Part shown: one piece after another, positions 40,420 through 48,349 of the stretch
Layout of the letters: each line of letters opens with the position of its first letter
Position numbering within the stretch: position 1 is the first letter of the stretch
Assembly: GCA_900542165.1 (NCBI GenBank)
Contig: UQMM01000015.1
Coordinates: forward strand, 1-48,349
Direction of reading: 5' to 3'
Length of the DNA: 48,349 bases
Source: an uncultured Collinsella sp.
Lineage (GTDB): Bacteria > Actinomycetota > Coriobacteriia > Coriobacteriales > Coriobacteriaceae
Notes under the pieces: model-generated
Seen by the model: only the letters and a program-made list of their open reading frames with translations
Told to the model about the DNA's origin: nothing
Databases searched by the model: none
Made by a program: the position numbers and the translations under genes

Positions 40420-41769
40420 TTAGGCGGTGGCGCGGCCGAGCCAGTTGCCGCTGTGGTGGTAGATGGTGAACATCGTGGCCGTGATGAGCCAGGTTACGGG
40501 GTAAACCAGCAGCAGGTGCTCAAGCGACGGATCGAACGGCATGATCGCAAACACCCAGATCACCCTGAGCACGACGGTGCCAAAAATCGTGAGCATCATG
40601 GGCTGCAAGCTCACACCGGCACCGCGAATGGAGCCCGACGCGTTTTCGATAATCGAGAAGATCGCGTAGAACGGCGCGATAAAATGAAGAATCGTCGTGG
40701 TGTACGCCGAAATCGAAGCATCGTCGACAAACAAACGCGACAGCGGACCCGAGAACACCAGCAGCACGGCAGACAGGCCACCAATGAGCATAAACGACAG
40801 CACGAGCGACGTATGGTAGCCCTTGCGCATGCGCTCGTAATTGCGCGCGCCAAAGTTCTGCGCCGAGAACGTAGTGATCGATACGCCGAGCGCCTCGGTC
40901 ACCATCCAGATAATGCCATCCAGGCGCCCAGATAGACCCCAAGCAGTCGTGACATCGGCGCCAAACGAATTAACCGACACCTGGATCAACACGTTCGAGA
41001 TCGAATAGGCAGCCGATTGAAAACCGAGTGGCAGACCACACGAGATCATACTCTTGCAAATACCGCGATCAATGCCGAGCTTAGACAGCGAAAGACGCCA
41101 TGCACCCGGAGCGCGCATCATGCGAAACACGATCATCGTTGCATTGGAGCAAATGGTCAGCGCCACTGCGATGCCGCAGCCCAGCGCCTCCATATGCAAC
41201 ACAGCGACAAAGATGATATCCAGCACCACGTTAACCAGGCAGCCAGAGGCAATGATCACGGCGGGCCCGCGTGTGTCGCCCACGGCACGCAGCAGTGCGG
41301 TTCCCATATTAAGCAGCAGTGCCGCAACCATCGCGGCAAAATAACAGCGAGCATAGGCCACGCCCTCGGCCAATAGTTCATGCGGCGTGTTCATAAGCAC
41401 CAGCATGGGCTCAACGAACACTATGCCAAGAATCGAGAAAACGATACCGCCCACCAGCGCGAGCGTCATGGCTGTATGGACCGAACGGCTCAGACGCTCT
41501 TCATCGTGCTGGCCAAAAAACTGACCCGTGATAACGGCACAACCAGCGCCAACGCCAACGCAAAAGCCAATGCAGAGCTCGGTGAGGACCATCGTGGCCT
41601 GAATGCCGCCCAGCGCGAGCTTGCCGCCAAACTGACCGACAATATAGGTACCGATAAGCGTGTAGGTCTGCTGAAAAAACGAACTAAAAAAGATGGGAAC
41701 GCACAGCGACAGTAGCTGTTGCCAAATGACACCCTTCGTTACATCGATAGCCGTAGATTTCTTAGCCAC
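40420..41769 (-). CDS. MATE-family efflux transporter
   Basis: A 449-residue polytopic protein with about 12 hydrophobic spans in two similar halves, fitting the multidrug/toxic compound extrusion family (DinF/NorM-like). Landmarks: PIFFSSFFQQTYTLIGTYIVGQFGG, GVGAGCAVITGQFFGQ, GTALLRAVGDTRGP and WGLSGRLDGIIWM. The start is GTG at 41769 with GGGGAGG 4 nt upstream; a TTG further out has no ribosome-binding site. Cation-driven drug export is the usual role; substrate unknown. Confidence 0.92.
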   Translation of the reverse strand: MAKKSTAIDVTKGVIWQQLLSLCVPIFFSSFFQQTYTLIGTYIVGQFGGKLALGGIQATMVLTELCIGFCVGVGAGCAVITGQFFGQHDEERLSRSVHTAMTLALVGGIVFSILGIVFVEPMLVLMNTPHELLAEGVAYARCYFAAMVAALLLNMGTALLRAVGDTRGPAVIIASGCLVNVVLDIIFVAVLHMEALGCGIAVALTICSNATMIVFRMMRAPGAWRLSLSKLGIDRGICKSMISCGLPLGFQSAAYSISNVLIQVSVNSFGADVTTAWGLSGRLDGIIWMVTEALGVSITTFSAQNFGARNYERMRKGYHTSLVLSFMLIGGLSAVLLVFSGPLSRLFVDDASISAYTTTILHFIAPFYAIFSIIENASGSIRGAGVSLQPMMLTIFGTVVLRVIWVFAIMPFDPSLEHLLLVYPVTWLITATMFTIYHHSGNWLGRATA

Positions 41770-41894
41770 ACGCCCTCCCCGCCAGCGTACGTCAAACAAC
41801 AAAACGGCAATTTAAGACCAAAGCCAATAGCAGCTTAGCACCGACCGGCGTCGGCCGAAACACCCCGAATAAGAGCGCAGTGCGGAATATCTGC

Positions 41895-42809
41895 CTAGTG
41901 ATACAAACCCGGCTGGTAGTGGTACTCGTTGCTCACGTGCGGGCACAGCTGCCAAAAGGCGACGGCACTCGCCGCGGCCACGTTGAGCGAATCGACCCCG
42001 TGCGCCATCGGAATGCGCACGGCGCGGTCACAGCCGGCAATAGTTTTAACGCCCAAGCCGGCACCTTCGGTGCCCATAAAAATCGCCAAGCGATCAATCT
42101 TCTGCAGCACAGGATCATCAAGTGAAACAGAGCCGTCCGTCAACGCCATAGCGGCACACGAAAAGCCGGCATCATGAAGCGCGGCCAGGCCATCATGCGG
42201 CCACACGCGCGCCTCACTGCCAATGCGCGTCCACGGTACCTGAAACACGGTGCCCATGCTCACGCGGGCCGAGCGACGGTACAGCGGGTCGCAGCACGTC
42301 GGGCTGACCAAAATACCGTCAACGTTCAATGCGGCAGCCGAGCGGAAAATCGCGCCAACATTGGTGTGATCGACAATACCCTCGAGCACGCACACGCGCA
42401 CCGGACGATCCCCCGCCGCCTCAACGACACCGCCCAAGAACTCATCGACCGGAATCTGACGCGGGCGACGAAACGCCGCGAGCGCACCACGCGTCACATT
42501 AAAACCCGTCAGCTGCTCCATGAGCTCCATGGAGGCAACGAACACAGGAACCGGACCTGCGCCCTCGCGCACAACCAGGCGCTCGAACAGCGGCATCATC
42601 TGGTCGAGCCAGCGTTCGCCCAAAAGAAAGCTCACCGGCTCGTATCCGGCGCGCACAGCACGCTCGATGACCTTGGCGCTCTCCGCAATAAAGATGCCCT
42701 TTTGCGGCTCCAGCACGCAGCGCAGCTCGCGCTCGGTCAGTCGCACGTAGGCATCGAGCCGCTCGTCCTCGAGCGAATCGATTCGCAGCACCTCAACGGC
42801 ATCAGTCAT
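41895..42809 (-). CDS. SpoU/TrmH-family RNA 2'-O-ribose methyltransferase
   Basis: A 304-residue SPOUT methyltransferase. The C-terminal knotted domain has motif 1 NVGAIFRSAAAL, motif 2 FMGTEGAGL and motif 3 IPMAHGVDSLNVAAASAV; an N-terminal substrate-binding-like domain (FIAESAKVIERAVRAGYEP) precedes it. It modifies rRNA or tRNA; the target is not clear from sequence. The ATG at 42809 is placed by family N-terminus; a ribosome-binding site is not obvious. Confidence 0.92.
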   Translation of the reverse strand: MTDAVEVLRIDSLEDERLDAYVRLTERELRCVLEPQKGIFIAESAKVIERAVRAGYEPVSFLLGERWLDQMMPLFERLVVREGAGPVPVFVASMELMEQLTGFNVTRGALAAFRRPRQIPVDEFLGGVVEAAGDRPVRVCVLEGIVDHTNVGAIFRSAAALNVDGILVSPTCCDPLYRRSARVSMGTVFQVPWTRIGSEARVWPHDGLAALHDAGFSCAAMALTDGSVSLDDPVLQKIDRLAIFMGTEGAGLGVKTIAGCDRAVRIPMAHGVDSLNVAAASAVAFWQLCPHVSNEYHYQPGLYH

Positions 42810-42918
42810 AGCAGCCAGCCCGCACCTTTCTTTGCAGCACCTATACAAATATCGGGGCAACGCCATGCGCTGCCCCGCCACTCATTCCAACCCGATAATA
42901 CCGAAGGGATAATCGGGT

Positions 42919-43437
42919 TTACGCATCAACGCGACGATACGTCACGAACTCATAATCGATGCCCTCGTCACCCTCACCGGCAGCAATCGTCGCGACCCCG
43001 CTACGCTGCGCAATCTCCCACGCAGGATCGGCTTCCAAATCGGGAAAGTACGTATCCACGACATGGACGCAGTGGTTATGCGTGACCTCAGCCTCGATGC
43101 AATACGGCAAAAACTGCCGATACACTTCGCCGCCACCAATAACCCACGCAACGGGCTCGTCGACAACCGCGGCGAGCGCCTCATCAACGCTATGTACCAC
43201 GTCGACGCCCTCGGGCGCAAAATCCTCATCGCGCGTGAGCACGATATTGCGGCGATTCTTGAGCGGTCGTCCGCCGGGAAAACTCAGAAGTGTCTTGCGT
43301 CCCATAATGACCGGGCAACCTTTGGTGCACGCTACAAAATGGCGCATATCGGAGCGATTGGACACGACCATGTCACCCTCGCAGCCAATGCCCCAGTCAT
43401 CGCACACAGCGACAATGGCAGAAAGCTTACACGTCAT
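42919..43437 (-). CDS. folA: Dihydrofolate reductase
   Basis: Reduces dihydrofolate with NADPH, recycling the folate used by ThyA. The 172-residue protein has LSAIVAVCDDWGIG, the active-site acid in SDMRHF, CPVIMGRKTLLSFP, and WVIGGGEVYRQFLP. The ATG at 43437 has AGGTGA upstream and lies 9 bp after the thyA stop, so thyA-folA form an operon. Confidence 0.95.
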   Translation of the reverse strand: MTCKLSAIVAVCDDWGIGCEGDMVVSNRSDMRHFVACTKGCPVIMGRKTLLSFPGGRPLKNRRNIVLTRDEDFAPEGVDVVHSVDEALAAVVDEPVAWVIGGGEVYRQFLPYCIEAEVTHNHCVHVVDTYFPDLEADPAWEIAQRSGVATIAAGEGDEGIDYEFVTYRRVDA

Positions 43438-43446
43438 GCGCGTCAC

Positions 43447-44295
43447 CTACACCGCAATGGGGATGTTCTTGACCTGCGGGCCGTGCTCATAGCCCTCAAC
43501 AATCAGATCATCGGTCGTAAACGCGTAGAAATCATGCACATCGGGGTTGAGCGTTACCTTGGGAGCCGCAAACTGCGGACGCTCGATAAGCTCGCGGACG
43601 ATATCGACATGACGGTCGTAAATGTGGGCATCGGCAATCACATGCAGCAGCTCGCCAGCGATCATATCGACCGACTGCGCCACCATCATGAGCAGAATGG
43701 CGTACTGACACACATTCCAGTTGTTCGCGGCCAAAATATCCTGGCTGCGCTGGTTGAGAATCATGTTGAGCGTCGGCTTGTCGTCCTGCGGGCGCTGTGT
43801 GACGTTATAGGTCACGCCGTAGGCGCACGGATACAGGTGCATCTCGGACAGATCGCTAAACACGTACGTATTGGTCATAATGCGGCGACTATACGGCGTG
43901 TGCTTAAGGTCGTACAGCACACGGTCCATCTGGTCGAAGTCGCCCTCGGCGTAATGGCTCTTCTGACCAATCTGATAGCCGTAGGCTTTACCGATGGAAC
44001 CGGTCTCATCGGCCCACTCATCCCAGATATGGCTGTTGAGATCATGCACGTTATTGGATTTCTTTTGATAGATCCACAGAATCTCGTCCATGGCAGACTT
44101 AAGCGCCGTACGACGCAGGGTGAGCGCGGGGAACTCCTCGCGCAGATCATAGCGCGCCGTGACGCCAAAGTTTTTAATGGTATAGGCAGGGGTGCCGTCC
44201 TCCCACACCGGACGGACCTTTTGGCCCTCGGTGGTGGTGCCATGGTCCAAGATATCGCGGCACATGGTTACAAATTGCTGATCAGCTTTGCTCAT
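43447..44295 (-). CDS. thyA: Thymidylate synthase
   Basis: Converts dUMP and methylene-THF to dTMP and DHF. The 282-residue protein has the catalytic Cys in MHLYPCAYGVTYNV, the phosphate-binding RRIMTNT and QRSQDILAANNWNV, and the C-terminal HIYDRHVDIV. The motif around the Cys (YPCAYG) differs from the E. coli PPCH type but fits the longer Gram-positive/actinobacterial ThyA variants. The ATG at 44295 has a near-perfect AGGAGG 5 nt upstream. A -10-like TACAAT (44335-44330) lies in the divergent region shared with the DUF134 gene. Confidence 0.94.
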   Translation of the reverse strand: MSKADQQFVTMCRDILDHGTTTEGQKVRPVWEDGTPAYTIKNFGVTARYDLREEFPALTLRRTALKSAMDEILWIYQKKSNNVHDLNSHIWDEWADETGSIGKAYGYQIGQKSHYAEGDFDQMDRVLYDLKHTPYSRRIMTNTYVFSDLSEMHLYPCAYGVTYNVTQRPQDDKPTLNMILNQRSQDILAANNWNVCQYAILLMMVAQSVDMIAGELLHVIADAHIYDRHVDIVRELIERPQFAAPKVTLNPDVHDFYAFTTDDLIVEGYEHGPQVKNIPIAV

Positions 44296-44378
44296 TGACC
44301 CTCCTGTCAGTCGCCTATAAGCGAGATTTATTGTAGCCCAGGCGCACGTGGCCCCACAGCCCAAACATAAGCCCTCAC

Positions 44379-44398
44379 TTTCTGACATATGCCAGAAA
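44379..44398. promoter_or_regulatory. Candidate operator 1 of the DUF134-NifX gene
   Basis: A 20-bp palindrome TTTCTGACATATGCCAGAAA with one mismatched pair. It shares the core TGACATATGYCA with a second copy 53 bp downstream (centre to centre, about five helical turns). The two copies bracket a plausible promoter. Confidence 0.6.
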
Positions 44399-44402
44399 TT
44401 CA

Positions 44403-44430
44403 TTGCGAAAATCCGCATGTTCGTTATTCT
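44403..44430 (+). promoter_or_regulatory. Probable promoter of the DUF134-NifX gene
   Basis: A -35-like TTGCGA (44403-44408) and -10-like TATTCT (44425-44430) with a 16-bp spacer, lying between the two palindromic operators. A TTGACA at 44435 lies within operator 2 and has no good -10 partner before the gene. Confidence 0.5.
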
Positions 44431-44434
44431 ATTG

Positions 44435-44450
44435 TTGACATATGTCAGAA
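44435..44450. promoter_or_regulatory. Candidate operator 2 of the DUF134-NifX gene
   Basis: TTGACATATGTCAGAA contains a perfect 12-bp palindrome TGACATATGTCA (44436-44447). It lies just upstream of the ribosome-binding site and overlaps the likely transcription start, a typical repressor position. Confidence 0.6.
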
Positions 44451-44461
44451 TTGGAGAGTGT

Positions 44462-45226
44462 ATGGCAGGAAGACGCGAAAAAATGCGCCGCGTTGGGATC
44501 ATCCCTGAATATCGCGGCTTTACCCCTGACGGCCTTGCCAGCGGAGACGCCATCGTCATGACGGTCGACGAGCTCGAGGTCCTACGCCTATGTGACCTGG
44601 AAGGCCTTAACCAAGAGGAAGTCGCCCAGTGCATGGGCATTGCCCGCGCCACGGTGGCGGCAATCTGCAGCCGCGCGCATCGCAAGGTGGCAAACGCGCT
44701 GGTCAATGGACGGGCGATCGTCATCGAAGGCGGCAACATCGCGTACTCCCCCATCACCACGACAACGGCCGCATGGCCAGCAAAGGAGGTCGACACCGTG
44801 AGGGTGGCAACGACGTACGACAACGGCAACATCTTTATGCACTTTGGCCGCAGCGAACAGTTCAAGATCTACGACATCCAGGATGGCAAGGTGCTCAACG
44901 AGCAGGTCGTGGGCACCGGCGGCACTGGTCACGGTGCATTGGCGGGTCTGCTTGCCAACAGTGGCGTTGACACGCTCATCTGCGGCGGTATCGGCGGCGG
45001 CGCCATCAATGCACTTACCCAGGCCGGCATCACGGTCTATGCAGGCGCCCAGGGCAGCTGCGACGCCTGCGTCGAGGCACTCATTGCCGGCACGCTCGCA
45101 CAGACCGGCGAGGCCACGTGCGGCTGCCACGGCCATGACCACGAGCACACCCATGAGCACGGCGAATCCTGCGGTTGCCACGGCCATCACGAGAACGAGG
45201 GCCACGAGGGCTGTGGCTGCCACTAG
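44462..45226 (+). CDS. DUF134 DNA-binding domain fused to a NifX/NifB-like domain with Cys/His-rich tail
   Basis: A 254-residue three-part protein. Residues 1-100 are DUF134: GRREKMRRVGIIPEYRGFTP and a sigma-region-4-like helix-turn-helix LNQEEVAQCMGIARATVAAI. Residues about 110-215 are a dinitrogenase iron-molybdenum cofactor (NifX/NafY-like) domain: FMHFGRSEQFKIYD, then TLICGGIGGGAINALTQAGITVYAG. The last 35 residues hold 6 Cys and 11 His in CGCHGH-type repeats and probably bind metal. No nif genes are nearby. The ATG at 44462 has GGAG 5 nt upstream. Twin palindromes upstream suggest autoregulation in response to metal or Fe-S status; ligand unknown. Confidence 0.88.
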   Translation: MAGRREKMRRVGIIPEYRGFTPDGLASGDAIVMTVDELEVLRLCDLEGLNQEEVAQCMGIARATVAAICSRAHRKVANALVNGRAIVIEGGNIAYSPITTTTAAWPAKEVDTVRVATTYDNGNIFMHFGRSEQFKIYDIQDGKVLNEQVVGTGGTGHGALAGLLANSGVDTLICGGIGGGAINALTQAGITVYAGAQGSCDACVEALIAGTLAQTGEATCGCHGHDHEHTHEHGESCGCHGHHENEGHEGCGCH

Positions 45227-45278
45227 CGGCAAATGCCCTGGCGCCAAGACGTGCCATTCGCGCAACAAACCACACAAC

Positions 45279-45318
45279 GGCGAAGGCCGCCTGGAGTACC
45301 ATCCAGGCGGCCTTCGCC
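45279..45318. other. Perfect 16-bp hairpin between convergent genes
   Basis: GGCGAAGGCCGCCTGG (45279-45294) and its exact reverse complement (45303-45318) with loop AGTACCAT. It lies between the DUF134-NifX gene and ffh, which converge. There is no T run on either side, so it may end transcription only weakly, or protect both 3' ends. Confidence 0.6.
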
Positions 45319-45338
45319 ATACACGACTCAACCAGTCG

Positions 45339-46814
45339 TTACTTCTTATTGCGCATCTGCGCTTCCATCTGGCGCAGCAGATCCATATCAGACTTGGGGC
45401 CGCCCGTTCCCAAGCCGCCCAGGCCGCCCAGCCCCATGGCATCCAGGCCGGGAATATTGGGCATGCGCATCTTCTTGCCCTTCTTACCCTTCTTGCCCTT
45501 CTTGCCGCCGGCCTGCGCCTGATTGGCCATCGTGCGCATGCGGCCCATCATCTTATTCATCTCGCCCCACTGCTTCATAAGGCTATTGACCTCAGTGGGG
45601 GTCACGCCGGCGCCCTTGGCGATGCGGGCGCGGCGCTGGCCGTTGATGATGGAGGGACGCAGACGCTCCTCCTTGGTCATCGACATGATGATGGCCTCGT
45701 TCTTGTCGAAGATGCCCTCGTCCAGGTTGCCGCCCATCTGGTTGAGCGCGCGCTGGCCACCGGGAAGCATGCCCAAGATGCCCTTCATGCCGCCCATCTT
45801 CTTGACGGCCTTCATCTGGTCGAGCATGTCGTTCATGGTGAAGCCCTCGCGCAGCATGCGCTCGGCAGCCTCGAGCTGCTCGGCGTCGGCCGCCTCCTGG
45901 GCCTTCTCGATAATGCCGACAACGTCGCCCATGCCAAGAATGCGCTTGGCCATACGATCAGGATAGAACGGCTCCAGCGAATCGGGTTTCTCGCCCATGC
46001 TCACGAACTTGATGGGCTTACCGGTCACCTGGCGCACGGAAAGCGCGCCGCCGCCACGGGCATCTCCGTCGAGTTTGGAGATGATCACACCGTCAAAGTC
46101 GGTGCGCTCGGCAAAGGTCGAGACGACGTTGACGATATCCTGGCCGGTCATGGCATCGACGACCATCAGCACCTGATCGGGCTTGACGGCCTTCTTGATG
46201 TCCACGGCCTCCTGCATCATCTGCTCATCGATCTGCAAGCGGCCAGCGGTATCGACGATGACCACGTCACGCAGGTGGTCGACGGCCTCCTGGATGGCGC
46301 CCTTGGCGATATCGACCGGGTGCGCGCCGTCACCGCGGAAAACCGGCACGCCGATCTCTCCGCCAAGCGTGGCCAGCTGGTCGGCAGCGGCGGGACGGTA
46401 GACGTCGCACGCGGCGAGCAGCGGCGAGCGGCCCTGCTTCTTGAGCAGGTAGGCCAGCTTTACGGCCGCCGTGGTCTTACCGGAGCCCTGCAGGCCCACG
46501 AGCATGATGACATTGGGAATGCGGTTACTAAAGACGAGCTTGCTCTCTGTGGAGCCGAGCATCTCGGTGAGCTCGTCGAGCACGATCTTGACGACGTTTT
46601 GCGCTGGCGACAGCGACTCCATGACCTCGGCGGTCATGCAGCGCTCCTTGGTCTTGGCGACGAACTCCTTGACGACCTTGAAGTTGACGTCGGCCTCGAG
46701 CAGCGCCATGCGAATGTCGCGCATGGCCGAGGTGATATCGGCCTCGGTCAGCTTGCCCTTGCCGCGCAGGCGGTCAAATGTGTCGTTGAGGCGATCGCTC
46801 AGGGAATCAAACAC
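45339..46814 (-). CDS. ffh: Signal recognition particle protein Ffh (SRP54)
   Basis: GTPase that with SRP RNA binds signal sequences on the ribosome. The 491-residue protein has the N domain, the G domain (GLQGSGKTTAAVKLA, CDVYRPAAADQL, VDTAGRLQ, SKLDGDARGGGAL) and the Met-rich M domain (MGGMKGILGMLPG, NGQRRARIAKGAG, LMKQWGEMNKMM). A Lys/Gly repeat (GKKGKKGKKGKK) and a Gly-rich tail follow. It starts 10 bp after the ftsY stop. Confidence 0.97.
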   Translation of the reverse strand: MFDSLSDRLNDTFDRLRGKGKLTEADITSAMRDIRMALLEADVNFKVVKEFVAKTKERCMTAEVMESLSPAQNVVKIVLDELTEMLGSTESKLVFSNRIPNVIMLVGLQGSGKTTAAVKLAYLLKKQGRSPLLAACDVYRPAAADQLATLGGEIGVPVFRGDGAHPVDIAKGAIQEAVDHLRDVVIVDTAGRLQIDEQMMQEAVDIKKAVKPDQVLMVVDAMTGQDIVNVVSTFAERTDFDGVIISKLDGDARGGGALSVRQVTGKPIKFVSMGEKPDSLEPFYPDRMAKRILGMGDVVGIIEKAQEAADAEQLEAAERMLREGFTMNDMLDQMKAVKKMGGMKGILGMLPGGQRALNQMGGNLDEGIFDKNEAIIMSMTKEERLRPSIINGQRRARIAKGAGVTPTEVNSLMKQWGEMNKMMGRMRTMANQAQAGGKKGKKGKKGKKMRMPNIPGLDAMGLGGLGGLGTGGPKSDMDLLRQMEAQMRNKK

Positions 46815-46824
46815 TAGTCACTCC

Positions 46825-47742
46825 TTAATTGGACTCGCCCACTAGGGCGCGGCAGAAATCTTTGGCATTGAACTCCTGCAGGTCATCGACCTGCTCGCCC
46901 ACGCCCACGCGCAGGATCGGGAGCTTGAGCTTCTCGGCCACGGCCATGGCGATACCGCCCTTAGCCGTGCCGTCGAGCTTCGTCATGATAATACCGTCCA
47001 GGCCCAGTGCCTCGTTAAACTCGAGCGCCTGGTTCAGACCGTTCTGGCCGGTGGCGGCATCGATCACGAGCACGACTGAGACGGGCATGGGGCCGGCGGC
47101 CATATTGGCGGCGCGCTTACGCGTCACGTTGACCACCTTGGCAAGCTCGCGCATGAGCTCGGGGCTCGTGTGCAGACGACCGGCAGTGTCGATAAGCACC
47201 AGGTCACTGCCGCGCTTGTCGGCCTCGTCGAGCACGTCGTAGCAAACACTTGCCGGGTCGGAGCCGCGATCGCGCTTGATGACGGGGACGCCAGCGCGCT
47301 GGCCCCACACATCGAGCTGCTCGATAGCGGCAGCACGGAAGGTATCGGCCGATCCGATCACGACGTTCTTGCCGCGGGCGGCCATGGCGCTCGCAATCTT
47401 GCCGACAGTGGTGGTCTTGCCGGCACCGTTAATGCCCACAAACAGCACGCAGCTCGGCGTATCGGAAAACGGATCGCGCTCGATGGGCACAAAGTGCTGC
47501 TCAAGCTGCTCGGCCAGGGCGCGACGGAGTTGCGGGGCGGTCTTGAGGTTCCTCTTGGCCGCGGCATCGCGCAGGTCATCGGAGACCTTGATGGCGACCT
47601 CGGCGCCCATGTCACCCATGACGAGGGTGTCCTCCAGGTCCTCCCAAAAATCTTCGTCGACCTCGCCGCCAAAGTAAAAGACCTCGTTGAGGGCCTCGCG
47701 ACTGCGCTCAAGTCCGCGCGAGAGAGCGTCAAAGAATCCCAT
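46825..47742 (-). CDS. ftsY: Signal recognition particle receptor FtsY
   Basis: Membrane-associated GTPase that docks SRP-ribosome complexes at the translocon. The 305-residue NG-domain protein has GINGAGKTTTVGKIA, DTFRAAAIEQLDVW, LIDTAGRLHTSPELM and TKLDGTAKGGIAMAV. It lacks the long acidic A domain of E. coli FtsY, as is usual in Gram-positives. Its ATG overlaps the smc stop by one base (TAATG). Confidence 0.97.
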   Translation of the reverse strand: MGFFDALSRGLERSREALNEVFYFGGEVDEDFWEDLEDTLVMGDMGAEVAIKVSDDLRDAAAKRNLKTAPQLRRALAEQLEQHFVPIERDPFSDTPSCVLFVGINGAGKTTTVGKIASAMAARGKNVVIGSADTFRAAAIEQLDVWGQRAGVPVIKRDRGSDPASVCYDVLDEADKRGSDLVLIDTAGRLHTSPELMRELAKVVNVTRKRAANMAAGPMPVSVVLVIDAATGQNGLNQALEFNEALGLDGIIMTKLDGTAKGGIAMAVAEKLKLPILRVGVGEQVDDLQEFNAKDFCRALVGESN

Positions 47743-48349
47743 TATGCATTCACGACCTTTCCGGTTTCGCGATCGAGTTTTTGCGAGACGACGCGACTGA
47801 CGCCGTCGGCTTGCATCGAGACGCCATAGAGGACGTCAGCGTCCTCCATAGTACGGCGCTGATGCGAAATGACCAAGAGCTGCGTATCGGAACGCAACAC
47901 ATCGAGCGCGCCGATGAGCTTGGACAGATTGGCGTCATCGAGTGCTGCCTCGACCTCGTCCAGCACATAGAACGGCACCGTACGCGTGCGATACACGGCA
48001 AAGAGCAGGGCAAGCGCCGTCAGGCTCTTCTCGCCGCCCGACATGAGCATCATCTTGGTAATGCGCTTGCCGCGCGGCTGCGCCACGACCTCGATACCCG
48101 TCTCGGCAGGATGCTCGGGATCGGTCATCTCCAGATGAGCCTGACCGCCCGGGAAGAGCATAGCGAAGATCTCGCGGAAGTTCGCGTCGACCTTCTCAAA
48201 CGTCACCAGGAACGCCTTGCGCATCTTGCGATCAATGGCCACCGTGATCTTGGTGAGCGCCTTGCGCGCGCTCTCCAAATCGGCCAGCTGCTCCTCGATG
48301 TAGTCGGCACGGCGCTTGAGCTGCTCGTACTCCTCCATGGCAACTTGGT
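47742..48349 (-). CDS. smc: Chromosome segregation protein SMC, C-terminal part (cut by window edge)
   Basis: The frame stays open through the right edge, reading QVAMEEYEQLKRRADYIEEQL, so the internal Met is not a start. The visible 202 residues contain the end of the coiled coil, the head segment FREIFAMLFPGGQAHL, the ABC signature LMSGGEKSLTALALLFA, Walker B FYVLDEVEAALDDAN and the D-loop/switch LLVISHQR. SMC with ScpA/B compacts and segregates the chromosome. The smc-ftsY-ffh order is a common Gram-positive arrangement. Confidence 0.95.
   Translation of the reverse strand, partial: QVAMEEYEQLKRRADYIEEQLADLESARKALTKITVAIDRKMRKAFLVTFEKVDANFREIFAMLFPGGQAHLEMTDPEHPAETGIEVVAQPRGKRITKMMLMSGGEKSLTALALLFAVYRTRTVPFYVLDEVEAALDDANLSKLIGALDVLRSDTQLLVISHQRRTMEDADVLYGVSMQADGVSRVVSQKLDRETGKVVNA

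Noticed and set aside
1..48349. CRISPR arrays, prophage, IS transposases, toxin-antitoxin or secretion clusters
   Set aside because: No regularly spaced repeats, integrases, transposases or defence gene groups were seen anywhere; the gene set is almost entirely housekeeping.

Overview
The window is a 48.3-kb piece of a high-GC bacterial chromosome. Gene content, order and protein style point to class Coriobacteriia, most likely a Collinsella (inference; no database was searched). About 41 of 46 protein genes lie on the minus strand, and most are core housekeeping genes packed into operons with overlapping stop/start codons. No prophage, IS transposase, CRISPR array or rRNA was seen.

Layout. 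(1) 1-1576: the 5' part of a tRNA-Glu with a clear promoter, then the CCA-adding enzyme. (2) 1772-9660: a PTS island with a fused fructose-type EIIBCA, HPr, Enzyme I, two tandem PfkB/1-phosphofructokinase paralogues and a divergent RpiR/MurR regulator; gaps hold terminators and two large palindromes. (3) 9882-16276: pepP-efp-asp23/gls24-nusB-xseB-tlyA-nadK-recN. (4) 16409-23085: alaS-ruvX-mltG-yqeG-aroK-aroB-like; the AroB-family protein has lost its metal ligands. (5) 23280-31275: a small orphan membrane protein, an AI-2E/PerM-type membrane protein, a SigB/F-type sigma factor with a degenerate RsbW-like partner and a DUF948 protein, rarA, a dGTPase-like HD protein, a minimal prepilin peptidase and a GT2 glycosyltransferase. 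(6) 31358-37569: lspA-rluD; ileS behind an Ile T-box riboswitch with antiterminator and terminator; and a divergent glycerol-dehydrogenase-like enzyme. (7) 37616-41769: a DUF523/TudS-like protein, ftsH, an internally deleted cobalamin adenosyltransferase pseudogene, and a MATE transporter. (8) 41895-48349: a SpoU methyltransferase, thyA-folA, a DUF134-NifX fusion with a Cys/His-rich tail preceded by twin palindromic operators, and smc-ftsY-ffh (smc runs off the right edge).

How it works together. The PTS block can take up and phosphorylate a fructose-type sugar (EI to HPr to EIIA to EIIB), with the PfkB kinases committing the product to glycolysis; the RpiR protein probably senses the phosphosugar. 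The alternative sigma factor, RsbW-like protein and DUF948 protein form one transcription unit. ffh and ftsY encode both SRP-pathway GTPases.

The main unusual points are the inactive-looking AroB homologue in an aro operon position, the RsbW-like protein without ATP-binding boxes, the DUF134-NifX metal-tail fusion with candidate operators, the cobO/btuR deletion relic, and a set of large intergenic palindromes, several sharing a GGGAC core.
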